From contig NZ_JAHKQE010000014.1 of NCBI RefSeq assembly GCF_018860855.1, positions 62,001-126,000 of the forward strand: DNA of 64,000 nt, read 5' to 3'. Origin of the DNA: Amphritea atlantica (GTDB lineage Bacteria; Pseudomonadota; Gammaproteobacteria; Pseudomonadales; Balneatricaceae). Below the pieces are notes generated by a model. The model made no database searches. It was not told where the DNA came from and saw only the letters and a list, made by a program, of their open reading frames with translations. A program made the translations under genes and the position numbers. Position 1 is the stretch's first letter. Every line of letters starts with the position of its first letter. Shown in pieces: positions 46,322-55,278 of the stretch.

Positions 46322-48061
46322 AGCCGCATTGTCGGTGATGACTTTGGCGCTGGCCAACTCGATAGCTTCTGCCAGTGTGGGTGTGAAGACAAGTTTGTTA
46401 TCGATCGGTTTGAGACCCGCTTTAGCGATGTTTTTCAGCGGCTGAAACTGTAGGTCAGCGATAATCACAAAGGCATCGTCTTGAAATTTTTCGTCCAGAA
46501 AATGATTCAGCGAGGAGAGTCCTCCAGCATCAAGAATCGGCACTGCGTCCATGTAGAGCACGATGTGGTGCTTATCTTTAGAAATCTCCAGTATCTCTGA
46601 AAAAATACGATCAGCAGCAGCAAAAAACAGTGGACCGCTAATTTTATAGACGGCCCAGTCTTCGGGCAGTATTGCAGGCACGTGCTTACGATTATCGCTC
46701 ACGTCAGTTACCCGCGTCATCTGCGCAATATCACGCATAAAGAGTATCGATGCGAGGATAATACCAAAAGAAATTGCTACCACCATATCGATCATAACCG
46801 TCAGTGAAAAGCAGGTGACGAGTACGAGAATATCGCTGGTCGGGGCTTTTTTTAGTAACGAGACCACTTTAGGTGCCTCGCTCATATTCCAAGCGACCAT
46901 TAATAGCATTGCGGCCATGGAAGCCATTGGGATATAGGCCAACCAAGGCGCCAGTATCAACAAGCTGGCAAGCACCACTAAGCCATGTATCACACCAGCA
47001 ATAGGTGATTTAGCGCCCGCGCGATAGTTTGCCGCTGAACGGGCGATGGCTGCGGTGGCGGTGATGCCTCCAAACCATGGAGTGACGATGTTGCCGATCC
47101 CTTGACCTAACAACTCGACGTTCGAATGGTGACGGGTGCCGCTCATACCATCGAGTACCACCGCGCACAGCAGGGATTCAATGGCTCCCAGCATAGCGAT
47201 GGAGAAGGCGATCGGCATGAGTTCGGTAAGTTTGTGGAAATCCCAGTCGATCAGTTCACCATCCGGGCCAGGTTGTAGCCAAGGCCAATTGAATTCAGGT
47301 AGCGCAGGAGGAATACCCTGTCCGACGGTACCATCGAGCAATTCATAGCTGAAACGGGAGCCAATGGTTTGGATATCAAACCCTGTTGAGGTTAATACCA
47401 GTGATAGAAGTACGCCGATAGCAACGGCGGGTAAGTGGCCCGGAATAGGAATGCGCAGTCGAGGCCACAAGACTAAAACGATAAGCGTGGTGGCGCCAAT
47501 AGCGAACTCAGGAAGCATTAGCGTCGGTAACGCATGACCGAGTGCTGCGACCTTATCGATATATTTTTCCGGCATCTCATCTAGCTGAAGACCTAGAAAA
47601 TCCTTCATCTGTAGGGTGGCGATCACCACCGCGATACCGGATGTAAAGCCGAGGGTTACCGGTTCCGGAATATATTCGATTAGTCTTCCTAGACGGCTTA
47701 AGGCCATGATAATCATCATGATACCGGCCATCAGTGAAGCGATAAGTAGCCCGCTGAGCCCGAACTGTTGGGCCACGGGATAGAGAATCACAACAAAGGC
47801 GGCGGTTGGGCCTGAGATGCTGTAACGCGAACCGCCGGTTAGCGGGATTAATATCCCTGCGATGATTGCCGTGTAGAGGCCGTATTGAGGGGGAATACCA
47901 CTGGCAATAGCCAGCGCCATCGATAGGGGTATAGCGATGATGCCAACGGTGATACCGGCCATGATATCGCGATAAAGATCGGCGACACTATAGCCCTCCC
48001 TAAAGGTTTCACGTAAGGCGCTAAAAGGTTGAATACTATGCAGATGTAAACGATGCGACAT
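46316..48061 (-). CDS. dauA: SulP family C4-dicarboxylate transporter DauA
   Basis: A 581-residue SulP transporter. GITVGIIAIPLSMALAIASG, TGGSRYSISGPTAAFVVILYP, YIPEPVTLGFTSGIAV and AMLGAIESLLCAVVLDGMSG match E. coli DauA (YchM) almost throughout. About 14 membrane segments are followed by a STAS domain (about residues 455-575) with MDAVPILDAGGLSS. DauA takes up succinate at acid pH and influences DctA; sulfate or bicarbonate transport is the family alternative. Start at 48061 aligns with DauA; 35 further upstream open codons lie in the regulatory region. Confidence 0.88.
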   Translation of the reverse strand: MSHRLHLHSIQPFSALRETFREGYSVADLYRDIMAGITVGIIAIPLSMALAIASGIPPQYGLYTAIIAGILIPLTGGSRYSISGPTAAFVVILYPVAQQFGLSGLLIASLMAGIMMIIMALSRLGRLIEYIPEPVTLGFTSGIAVVIATLQMKDFLGLQLDEMPEKYIDKVAALGHALPTLMLPEFAIGATTLIVLVLWPRLRIPIPGHLPAVAIGVLLSLVLTSTGFDIQTIGSRFSYELLDGTVGQGIPPALPEFNWPWLQPGPDGELIDWDFHKLTELMPIAFSIAMLGAIESLLCAVVLDGMSGTRHHSNVELLGQGIGNIVTPWFGGITATAAIARSAANYRAGAKSPIAGVIHGLVVLASLLILAPWLAYIPMASMAAMLLMVAWNMSEAPKVVSLLKKAPTSDILVLVTCFSLTVMIDMVVAISFGIILASILFMRDIAQMTRVTDVSDNRKHVPAILPEDWAVYKISGPLFFAAADRIFSEILEISKDKHHIVLYMDAVPILDAGGLSSLNHFLDEKFQDDAFVIIADLQFQPLKNIAKAGLKPIDNKLVFTPTLAEAIELASAKVITDNAAP

Positions 48062-48149
48062 GAACAATTGCTCTTGGTAAGGCGCGGTAGCTGACAGGCG
48101 GCTTGCCGGCCGAAATGAGAAGTGGCCTCTGACTCTGCTGAGTGGGGTC

Positions 48150-48210
48150 GTTACTATATGTAACATTACATGTTAACTGCTATATAAATCAATGTTAATA
48201 TGATTAACAT
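48150..48210. promoter_or_regulatory. array of palindromes between dauA and the RHH gene
   Basis: Three inverted repeats lie in 61 bases: GTTACTATATGTAAC (48150-48164), ATGTAACATTACAT (48158-48171) and ATGTTAATATGATTAACAT (48192-48210, perfect eight-base arms). A further ATGTTAAC half-site is at 48170-48177. Half-sites share ATGTWA. Such arrays are typical operators for ribbon-helix-helix regulators, and the RHH gene starts 22 bases to the right. Confidence 0.65.
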
Positions 48211-48232
48211 AAACTTAAGTTAAGGAATGGTA

Positions 48233-48427
48233 ATGGAGCAGAGAACTGCGCGATTGACACTGTTGATTGATCCAAAAAAGAAAGCGACGTTTGAGAAGCT
48301 TTGCAGTGCGGATGACGTCACACCTTCGCAGATGGTGCGTAAATTGATTCGTGACTATATCGAAGAGAAGCTAGGGCCTGATTGGCGAGACGAGGTATTT
48401 AGTAAAGAGAAAGACAGTCATCGCTGA
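48233..48427 (+). CDS. ribbon-helix-helix (CopG/Arc-like) protein
   Basis: A 64-residue protein. RTARLTLLIDPKKKATFEKLC is the expected DNA-contacting strand and first helix, and TPSQMVRKLIRDYIEEKLG the second helix, so it is probably a dimeric RHH DNA-binding protein. The ATG at 48233 lies six bases after AAGGA; an ATG at 48227 is too close to it. It is divergent from dauA and probably binds the palindromes between them. No toxin partner follows. Confidence 0.8.
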   Translation: MEQRTARLTLLIDPKKKATFEKLCSADDVTPSQMVRKLIRDYIEEKLGPDWRDEVFSKEKDSHR

Positions 48428-48525
48428 GTGGTAGATGACTGATTTTCTGCCGGTGGATCTACTTATTAGGTTATAAACAGAAACAGTGTCACAAGACTGT
48501 GTGTAACTCGAGGATAACTCTCTGA

Positions 48526-48546
48526 AAGCCCCTTGTTACGGGGCTT
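48526..48546. terminator. hairpin after the RHH gene
   Basis: AAGCCCC, a seven-base loop and GGGGCTT form a stable hairpin 99 bases after the stop, but CCC rather than a T-run follows on the + strand. Possible weak or rho-assisted transcription end. Confidence 0.4.
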
Positions 48547-48634
48547 CCCATCGGTGGGTTAAAATTCGTTCAGTGTTGCGTTTCTGTCTATTTTTCAATC
48601 GTTTATCGTGATGTCTTGAGTGTTTTTTGAGCAT

Positions 48635-49069
48635 TTACTCGACGACTTTCATAATGCTATCTTTAAATTTCTCGGGTACAGGTACGACTTTTCCGGCACT
48701 GTAATCAAAAAAGACAATACCGGTCTTCACATGGGCCATCTCGACAGCGGTTTTCTTATTGCTCAGTAGATAATAGATATCACAGCCATATTTATTAAAA
48801 TCCCCCACGGTGACATCGATCTGAACTAGGTCGCCATGAAAACCTTCAGCCTTATACACAATGGCTGAATCGGTCATGATAATGCCTCTTCCTTCAATAT
48901 CCAGTTCGGTGTAGTTACGTGATTTCAGGTAGCGTAGGCGGGCTTCATGTACTATTGATAACACAGAGTCGTTGCTGAGATGGCCGGCATAGTTAATATC
49001 ACGAATCTGCACGGGGATCTCGGTGGTGAAGCTATAGTTTTCGGGCATATCAATTTTGATACGTGCCAT
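48635..49069 (-). CDS. hotdog-fold acyl-CoA thioesterase
   Basis: A 144-residue 4HBT-type protein. IPVQIRDINYAGHLSNDSVLSIVHEAR holds the catalytic-type Asp/Asn-containing helix start; strands VTVGDFNKYGCDIYYLL and VEMAHVKTGIVFFDY complete the fold. It would hydrolyse an acyl-CoA in the cytosol; chain specificity is unknown. The ATG at 49069 follows GGAGTTTACCC; 24 more codons upstream are open but unlike the family. Confidence 0.85.
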   Translation of the reverse strand: MARIKIDMPENYSFTTEIPVQIRDINYAGHLSNDSVLSIVHEARLRYLKSRNYTELDIEGRGIIMTDSAIVYKAEGFHGDLVQIDVTVGDFNKYGCDIYYLLSNKKTAVEMAHVKTGIVFFDYSAGKVVPVPEKFKDSIMKVVE

Positions 49070-49140
49070 GGGTAAACTCCTGTAAACAAAATAAATAATG
49101 ACGCAATTACAACTTATAAGAGAATAGTGGAAGCCGAGCA

Positions 49141-49785
49141 ATGAGTCTACGCAGTTATAACCCCTATTATCGTTGGCTGTTTCCTTGGCTATTGGATCGA
49201 GTATCTGCCGCGGTCGCTGATGAACGCAGTGAGCTATTAGATTTGGCGCAGGGTATCGTGTTAGAAATTGGTGCGGGTACCGGCAGTAGCTTTCACTGTT
49301 ATCCTGATGCTGTGGATAAGTTAGTTGCGTTAGAGCCGGATATCGCTGTTATGCATTTGGCGCGTAAGCATCTGAATAAAATGCCAGCGTTGGTGCAAGC
49401 AAAAACCGAGTTATTACTGGCGGATGCCGAAGCTATTCCATTGGCTGATAATAGTGTTGATACCCTCGTCTCTTTTTTGGTGCTCTGTTCCGTACCACAT
49501 CCGCAGCATGCGTTAGCAGAGATGCGTCGAGTGCTTAAAGCCGATGGTCAGTTACTCTTTTTTGAACATGTTTTAGCCGATGACCCTAAAGTACAGCGCT
49601 GGCAACATCGCCTCAACCCTTTTTGGCACCGTTGTGCTGGCGGTTGTCAGTTAAATCGAGAAACGGCTGAGCTGATTCAGCAAGCGGGTTTTAGTCTGCC
49701 AACCTACCAACGTTATCAGCATCAGTCTTTTCCTCGTTTAGTGGGTCAGCTAATAAGCGGAAGAGCGGTTAAAGCGAATGACTAG
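49141..49785 (+). CDS. class I SAM-dependent methyltransferase
   Basis: A 214-residue methyltransferase with motif [16 protein letters not shown], the acidic adenosine contact in [28 protein letters not shown] (motifs II/III) and LLFFEHV. The arrangement is like METTL7-type enzymes. It is convergent with bioA, sharing a CTAG stop. It is not BioC, which lies at 59121. Substrate unknown. Confidence 0.85.
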   Translation: MSLRSYNPYYRWLFPWLLDRVSAAVADERSELLDLAQGIVLEIGAGTGSSFHCYPDAVDKLVALEPDIAVMHLARKHLNKMPALVQAKTELLLADAEAIPLADNSVDTLVSFLVLCSVPHPQHALAEMRRVLKADGQLLFFEHVLADDPKVQRWQHRLNPFWHRCAGGCQLNRETAELIQQAGFSLPTYQRYQHQSFPRLVGQLISGRAVKAND

Positions 49786-51083
49786 AGGCTGTTTGCTACC
49801 GTATGCTGCTGAATCACTGCGCAGATCCCTGCGGTTAGTGTTTTCAAATCTTCATCAGATATGACGTAGGGCGGCATCACATAGATAAGTTTGCCAAAGG
49901 GGCGAATCCAGATCCCTCGTTCGACAAACAGAGGTTGTATCTCGGCGGTGACCACCGGATGCTTCATTTCCACCACGCCGATGGCACCTAGGCAGCGAAC
50001 ATCGGCGACCGTGTCTAAATTCGCGCAGGGGGCTAGTCCGGTTGTTAGCTGCTGTTCAATGCGTGCAATATTACTTTGCCAATCAGATTCACGTAGAAGT
50101 TTGAGGCTGGCATTGGCAACTGCACAGGCCAGAGGGTTGCCCATAAAGGTCGGCCCATGCATAAAACATCCGGCTCCCCCTGCGGAGATAGTTTCACCGA
50201 CATCCGTGGTGGTTAGGGTCGCCGCTAGGGTCATATAACCACCGGTAATCGCTTTACCGAGGCAAAGAATATCGGGGATGATCTGGGCATGATCACAGGC
50301 AAATAGTTTTCCACTACGACCGAAGCCGGTAGCGATTTCATCGGCAATGAGCAGGACATTATATTGATCGCATAATGCTCTTGCTTGCTTTAGATATTCT
50401 GGATGATAGAAACGCATCCCGCCGGCTCCTTGAACAATTGGCTCGAGTATCAGCGCAGCAATCTCGCCGTGGTGATCGCTTATCAGTCGGTTGAGTTCAT
50501 CGCAATCACTGGCATCCCAGGGTTGGCCATATTTTATCTCTGGCGCTGGGGCAAAGAATTGCTGTGGCAGGACACCATTAAAAATTTCATGCATACCGTT
50601 GACGGGGTCACAGACGGACATCGCGCCAAAGGTATCACCATGATAGCCGTTACGAATGGTGATAAATTTGTGTTTGGCTGGTTGTCCTTTGGCATGCCAA
50701 TACTGAATCGACATTTTTAGTGCGACTTCTACTGCAACAGAGCCGGAATCGGCTAAAAATACTTTTTGCAGCGGCTCTGGCGTCATCTCGACAAGTTGAC
50801 GGCATAGTTCAATCGCCGGCTCATGGGTTAGACCACCAAACATAACATGGGACACTTGATCTATCTGGGCGTGGGCGGCGGCATTCAGACTTGGATGGTT
50901 ATAGCCATGGATGGCTGACCACCATGAGGCCATGCCATCAATCAGCTCAGTACCATCAGCTAATGTTAATCGAACGCCTTTTGCCGATATCACCGGATAG
51001 GCTGCTGGAGGGTTGATCATTGAAGAGTATGGATGCCAGATATGTTGCTGGTCAAAACGGATCTGATCGCTGGCAATACTCAT
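49782..51083 (-). CDS. bioA: adenosylmethionine-8-amino-7-oxononanoate aminotransferase BioA
   Basis: The third biotin step, converting KAPA to DAPA with SAM as amino donor. The 433-residue PLP enzyme has [23 protein letters not shown] (the WW typical of BioA), [25 protein letters not shown] and the PLP lysine in [12 protein letters not shown]. It lies apart from bioBFHCD, 5 kb away on the other strand, as in pseudomonads where bioA is also unlinked. Confidence 0.94.
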   Translation of the reverse strand: MSIASDQIRFDQQHIWHPYSSMINPPAAYPVISAKGVRLTLADGTELIDGMASWWSAIHGYNHPSLNAAAHAQIDQVSHVMFGGLTHEPAIELCRQLVEMTPEPLQKVFLADSGSVAVEVALKMSIQYWHAKGQPAKHKFITIRNGYHGDTFGAMSVCDPVNGMHEIFNGVLPQQFFAPAPEIKYGQPWDASDCDELNRLISDHHGEIAALILEPIVQGAGGMRFYHPEYLKQARALCDQYNVLLIADEIATGFGRSGKLFACDHAQIIPDILCLGKAITGGYMTLAATLTTTDVGETISAGGAGCFMHGPTFMGNPLACAVANASLKLLRESDWQSNIARIEQQLTTGLAPCANLDTVADVRCLGAIGVVEMKHPVVTAEIQPLFVERGIWIRPFGKLIYVMPPYVISDEDLKTLTAGICAVIQQHTVANSL

Positions 51084-51148
51084 ACTGATGCTCCGGTGAA
51101 TGTGCTGCTGAAGTGCAGCGATAGAGTGTTTTTTAACGGTTTTTTGAA

Positions 51149-51180
51149 TAAAAAAAACGAGCTATTACAGCCCGTTTTTC
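51149..51180 (-). terminator. terminator of the SLAC1/TDT gene
   Basis: Read on the - strand, AACGGGCT and AGCTCGTT pair (one G-T) around ATTAC-type loop bases and are followed by about eight T, 28 bases after the gene stop. Confidence 0.78.
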
Positions 51181-51207
51181 AGAAGAAAGCAACTTGCGGT
51201 GAGAGCT

Positions 51208-52182
51208 TTACTCCGGCACGCAGAACTCGTTGCGGATCACAGCCAGTAGGGTGCGGAAAAATAGCAGTACAATAATGACACTTGAAAGCGCGATAAGTAC
51301 CAGCGATAAATAATAGAAAAATGGCTGTCCTAATTGGCTATACATTAACTGAGCAGCGATGGCTGCGGCGGCCAGTGGAAATGAATATGCCCACCAAGAC
51401 ATAAAGAACTTGATACGGGTAAAGCGAGGAGCCTGAACCAGTAATAGAACCACCAGAAACATGGCTGTGTAGAACAGAATGCGAGCAAAGTTATCCAGTT
51501 CACCATTGAGTTTCATATAGGAGATAAAACCAACGGCGGGTGGAGCAATCAAGATAAACATCGTTGGTAGCAGTTTATGAGGGATCGGATCATGAAATAT
51601 CATTCGGTTCAGTACCAGTGTTTTTAGCACGATCCAGTAAACAATCCCAATGGAGAAAAAGAACCAGCTAATTTCGGTGTATCCGTGCTCAACGCCAGCA
51701 ATCGGTACCAGAATATTACCCACCACAGGGATGAACCAAGCGGGGGTCATATGAATAACTTTGAATTTGGGGTGGTGAATCCACTGATTCAAAACATACA
51801 CGGTGAGCAGCAGATGAATAACGCTACCGCTACTCCAGAGTATAAAGGAGAGCTGCTCTGATACATCCAGTGTTGCGATACTTAGCAGGAGCATGCTGAT
51901 ACTAAACGCAGGGAAAAAACTAAGTTTAATGGGATGATTAAACTCTTCGAGCACCGCGGGAGCTTTTAGCATGATCTTTAAAAGATAAATCAACGCTAAG
52001 ATTAAAAATAGGCATGCGGTGACGATTAATAAAACATGGCCAATAATGGGGGGGGTTGAAAACACATGGCTGGCTTTTTCCCAGACCAGCGTCAAACCCG
52101 TCATGCCCATAATCATGGCGAAAAAGGTGATTGGAAAGTGCTGCAACTTAGAAGCGCTTGTTTGTTCTAGCTGGTTACTCAT
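51208..52182 (-). CDS. SLAC1/TDT family anion channel or transporter
   Basis: A 324-residue membrane protein with about ten helices. It opens FPITFFAMIMGMTGLTLVWEKA, the bacterial TehA/SLAC1 beginning, and contains TPAWFIPVVGNILVPIAG and FFMSWWAYSFPLAA as typical pore-lining helices. Family members carry tellurite resistance, malate, or chloride/nitrate flux. AGGAT lies before the ATG at 52182; ten more upstream codons are open. A 28-base imperfect palindrome sits 138 bases upstream. Confidence 0.85.
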   Translation of the reverse strand: MSNQLEQTSASKLQHFPITFFAMIMGMTGLTLVWEKASHVFSTPPIIGHVLLIVTACLFLILALIYLLKIMLKAPAVLEEFNHPIKLSFFPAFSISMLLLSIATLDVSEQLSFILWSSGSVIHLLLTVYVLNQWIHHPKFKVIHMTPAWFIPVVGNILVPIAGVEHGYTEISWFFFSIGIVYWIVLKTLVLNRMIFHDPIPHKLLPTMFILIAPPAVGFISYMKLNGELDNFARILFYTAMFLVVLLLVQAPRFTRIKFFMSWWAYSFPLAAAAIAAQLMYSQLGQPFFYYLSLVLIALSSVIIVLLFFRTLLAVIRNEFCVPE

Positions 52183-52319
52183 GTGATCATATCCTGAAGA
52201 TTCACTTATCAAGGTACTGGCTGAATGGCTGGTGGAGTACTGTTATGTTTAGCAGGCCAAACGCTCAAGGACTTTACAATAGTGGAGCTTATCTTAAAAC
52301 GATAAAGTTTTATTTAAAA

Positions 52320-52347
52320 TACTACATTAGTGATATCTAATATAGTA
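52320..52347. promoter_or_regulatory. imperfect 28-base palindrome upstream of the SLAC1/TDT gene
   Basis: TACTA and ATTAG on the left mirror CTAAT and TAGTA on the right around TGATAT, with one mismatched pair between the half-arms. The length and AT-richness suit a dimeric regulator. It lies in the divergent space between the SLAC1/TDT gene and a putative small RNA. Confidence 0.45.
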
Positions 52348-52424
52348 GATTATTCATCTCCTTAAATCGAATTAAATTTTGTGTCTTTCAGTGTGATTTC
52401 AGTTACCGCGTCTATAGTCGCTTT

Positions 52425-52594
52425 AATGAAACAGCATGCAGGCACAGCCCGCTGCTGTTTTCGCCCGAGGACTGATCTGAACATGAGGCATAATGTCTGC
52501 TCACATTACTCATGGCCAGTGACGTCTCGGTGATCGTTTATGTGGATTTAAAGCAAAGTTTCTCTCTTTCGCAGCGCTTAGCGCTGCTTTTTTT
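52425..52594 (+). ncRNA. candidate structured small RNA
   Basis: Starting about seven bases after a TATAGT -10-like hexamer, the + strand forms hairpin 1 (AAACAGCA 52429-52436 with TGCTGTTT 52453-52460), hairpin 2 (ATGAG/CTCAT and AATGT/ACATT, 52483-52513) and a terminator hairpin with seven T (52571-52594). No + strand gene precedes it. I see no -35 match and no known RNA family, so the call rests on the ordered structure and orphan terminator. Confidence 0.5.
52571..52594 (+). terminator. orphan terminator before trmO
   Basis: GCAGCGC, TTA and GCGCTGC followed by seven T. Both flanking genes are on the - strand, so it must end a separate + transcript. Confidence 0.85.
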
Positions 52595-52610
52595 ATCTGT
52601 TGGTTATGTT

Positions 52611-53339
52611 CTAAACATCGTTATCGGGATTAATCTCGATCTGTAAAACGAGAATCGCCCGATCGTTGATCTCCCAGCGAATATTTAGATCATGCAAGCG
52701 AATCCCGTAGGTGCGTTGCTGCGCTTTTTGTTTATGGTAAGCAGGGCGAGGATCGCAACGTAACACCTCTTCAATCTGTTGCTGTAAAGGCAGATTTAAC
52801 CTTTGGCTCTGTTGTTCGAGTGCAATTTGGGCTTCGGCTGAAAACTGTACCGGTAAATTCAATGTGTCGATCTTGCTAGCGATATCATAGTGGGCCTGCG
52901 GAAGACTATCTGAATAGGGAAGATAGGGTTTGATATCGACAATCGGTGTTTTATCCAGTAGATCAGCGCCGCTAACATCGAGAAAAACCTGCGCTCCTTC
53001 GCAGCGAACGCCCTCTAGTTTCACCGGAGATAAACCAATAGGGTTAGGCCGAAAAGGTGATCGTGATGCGAATACACCTAACTTTTCGTTGCCGCCGAGC
53101 CGAGGGGGTCTAACCAGCGGTGACCAGCCTTTATCTACGCAAGCGCTAAATATAAACAGTAGCCAAATATGGCTGCACTGTTCTAGTCCTCTAACCGCAT
53201 CGGTACTATTGTAAGGCGGCAGTAATTCAATGCTTGCCGTCATTGAGCGAGCCAAGCCTGGTTGCCTCGGAATGCCGAACTTTTCTTTATAGCCGCTGTG
53301 GATAATGGCAATCGGTTCAAATACTAACGGTGAGCTCAT
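52611..53339 (-). CDS. trmO: tRNA (N6-threonylcarbamoyladenosine(37)-N6)-methyltransferase TrmO
   Basis: Methylates t6A37 in tRNA-Thr using SAM. The 242-residue protein shows IHSGYKEKFGIPRQPGL, HIWLLFIF, VFASRSPFRPNPIGLSPVKL and DIKPYLPYSDS, the TsaA/YaeB signature with the substrate-binding SPFRPNPIG loop. Its C-terminal third (EEVLRCDPRPAYHK) is the bacterial TrmO extension. Located 86 bases downstream of the Na/Pi gene, same strand, with a terminator between. Confidence 0.93.
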   Translation of the reverse strand: MSSPLVFEPIAIIHSGYKEKFGIPRQPGLARSMTASIELLPPYNSTDAVRGLEQCSHIWLLFIFSACVDKGWSPLVRPPRLGGNEKLGVFASRSPFRPNPIGLSPVKLEGVRCEGAQVFLDVSGADLLDKTPIVDIKPYLPYSDSLPQAHYDIASKIDTLNLPVQFSAEAQIALEQQSQRLNLPLQQQIEEVLRCDPRPAYHKQKAQQRTYGIRLHDLNIRWEINDRAILVLQIEINPDNDV

Positions 53340-53359
53340 GTTTAGGTATCAGTGACAGA

Positions 53360-53396
53360 GAAAAAAACAACATCGGCACTGTTATTGAGTGCCGAT
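53360..53396 (-). terminator. terminator of the Na/Pi cotransporter gene
   Basis: On the - strand ATCGGCACT and AGTGCCGAT (nine perfect pairs, seven-base loop) are followed by TTGTTTTTTT, 30 bases after the stop and just upstream of trmO. Confidence 0.85.
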
Positions 53397-53425
53397 ATCC
53401 TGTTAGGACTATTCTGCCCTCTGTG

Positions 53426-55159
53426 TTAGTTAACTGCCAGTTCTTCTGGAGGCAGAGGGACTTTTTTCGCTTCTCCCGTTGTCTCATGATGATCGGGTTC
53501 CGAGGTTTTCCGTTGCTCCGGTGCATCTGATTGATTGATGATCGGCGAGCGATGTTCAATAGGTGTCAGGCTACTCCAGTAGCGAGTGCTTTTTTCTGCT
53601 TGCTGACCGAGCCGGTGAACATGGCTGAGTGAGTCGAGCAGATCAGTCCCTTCGTCAGGGCTGAGTCGTCCATCAATCATCGCATCTAACACATGCAGTT
53701 TGATTTTATGGTAGGTCTTTTCTAATTCATGCAGCAGCAGGCGGCTCTTATCAGACGAGGTGTATGAATCATCGTCTATAGCGGCAGCATCCAGTATTTT
53801 ACGGGTGATATCTTTCAGTTCATAAATGTCTTTTTGGGTATTGCTGTCACTGACCTGCTCAAAGCGCTCACAGTATTCGGCGATTAGGTTTGAAAGACGA
53901 GCGATCTCATTGAAATAGCGAGCGACCCGCATTGTGTTGGGTAAAATTTGGGAAATCTCTTCGCTGAGCGGTTGTTGCCCCAGCTTCTGGCTAAATTTAC
54001 CTACCTCAACGATCAGCTGATTGATAATAAGTGATTGAGCGCGGATGGGTGTTCTGTCAGATAGATCCGCATCAAGGGATTGCTTGGCTAGGGAGGTTGC
54101 CATGCGACTCACTCGGCTGAGCTCACGGGTCATCGCCTCAATGGCTAGCAGGGGTGTTTCAAGAATATTGTTGTCCAGATAGCGGGGTTTGGCCAAGTCT
54201 TCATCACCGCGCCGAAAACGTTTCTCCAAAAACGCCACCATAGGATTCGTTAGAGGCCACATGATCAGCACGCCTGCGACATTGAATAGCGTGTGGAATA
54301 GGGCCAGTAGAATAACCAGATCAAAGTACCGGGTGAGATTTGAGCCGTTAATGATGCTGGATAAACTGATCAGTAAAAGTAAACCCGCAGCGCCGGTAAT
54401 CAGGTTGAAAAAGACATGGGCGCAGGCGATTCGTTTAGCATTAGAGGTGGCACCGATAGCCGATAACGCTGCTGTAGAGGTGGTGCCTAGGTTTGCACCA
54501 ATCACCAGTGCACCGGCGGTTGCGAGTGGAATAGCGCCGCTGGCTGCCAGCGATAGCGTGATGGCCATGGCGGCGCCGGATGATTGAATCAGTACGGTGA
54601 GAATAAACCCTGCCAGCACAAACAGCGCCAAACCATAACTGGTCTGACTAATGGCTTCAAAGGGGATGCTGTTCTCTAGGCCGCTAAAGGTGTCTTTGAG
54701 AAACGATAAGCCAACAAAAAACAAGCCAAAGCCGGTGAGTGTGGTGCCTAAGTGGGCATAGCGTTTTTCACCGCCGATCAGACGCATGATCATACCGATG
54801 CCGATTATGGGCAGTGCGAACGCACTAATATTAAAGTTAAAACCAATGGTGGCAACCAGCCAGCCAGTCATGGTGCTACCAATATTGCAGCCATAGATAA
54901 CCGCGATCGATTGCCCTAAATTGAGCAAGCCGGCATTGACGAAACCGATGGTGGCCACTGTGACAGCGGTGGATGACTGTACCAGTGCGGTAATAGCAGC
55001 GCCAGAAATGAGGCCTCTAAAACGTGAGCGAGTGGCTGCTTCTAGGGCTTTTCGTAGAGAGTGACCGGCGGCCCGTTTCAAGCCGTTGGTCATCAGTTGC
55101 ATGCCGAGTAGAAAAAGTCCGATGCCTCCGATCAGATCACCAATATTACTCAGATCCAT
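53426..55159 (-). CDS. Na/Pi cotransporter family protein with PhoU-like tail
   Basis: A 577-residue membrane protein. Two inverted NptA repeats each carry a QSST/QSSG motif (ALVQSSTAVTVATIG near residue 60 and VLIQSSGAAMAITLS near 190), the sodium/phosphate-binding signature. After about residue 310 follows a helical PhoU-like cytosolic domain (about 335-525). E. coli YjbB is the likely relative, a phosphate exporter. It is monocistronic with its own terminator. Confidence 0.9.
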   Translation of the reverse strand: MDLSNIGDLIGGIGLFLLGMQLMTNGLKRAAGHSLRKALEAATRSRFRGLISGAAITALVQSSTAVTVATIGFVNAGLLNLGQSIAVIYGCNIGSTMTGWLVATIGFNFNISAFALPIIGIGMIMRLIGGEKRYAHLGTTLTGFGLFFVGLSFLKDTFSGLENSIPFEAISQTSYGLALFVLAGFILTVLIQSSGAAMAITLSLAASGAIPLATAGALVIGANLGTTSTAALSAIGATSNAKRIACAHVFFNLITGAAGLLLLISLSSIINGSNLTRYFDLVILLALFHTLFNVAGVLIMWPLTNPMVAFLEKRFRRGDEDLAKPRYLDNNILETPLLAIEAMTRELSRVSRMATSLAKQSLDADLSDRTPIRAQSLIINQLIVEVGKFSQKLGQQPLSEEISQILPNTMRVARYFNEIARLSNLIAEYCERFEQVSDSNTQKDIYELKDITRKILDAAAIDDDSYTSSDKSRLLLHELEKTYHKIKLHVLDAMIDGRLSPDEGTDLLDSLSHVHRLGQQAEKSTRYWSSLTPIEHRSPIINQSDAPEQRKTSEPDHHETTGEAKKVPLPPEELAVN

Positions 55160-55278
55160 GATGGGCTCCTTACAGGGGGATAACGGGCAGGTTTATTATT
55201 ATCAAATTTTGAGTGTTAAGGCCTAACCTAATAACGAGCCCCTTAACGCTCGGGCTGCACAATAATGAAAGCGCTAAT

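Larger units (their letters stand above)
52183..52610. other. intergenic region upstream of the SLAC1/TDT gene
   Basis: This 428-base gap has no convincing open frame. It contains the palindrome at 52320-52347, a TATAGT -10-like hexamer at 52413-52418, two sequence-supported stem-loops, and a rho-independent terminator on the + strand, described separately as a small-RNA candidate. Confidence 0.5.

Noticed and set aside
48227-48427. A toxin-antitoxin module starting with the RHH protein
   Set aside because: No small partner gene follows; the next 200 bases are non-coding and then a - strand thioesterase begins.
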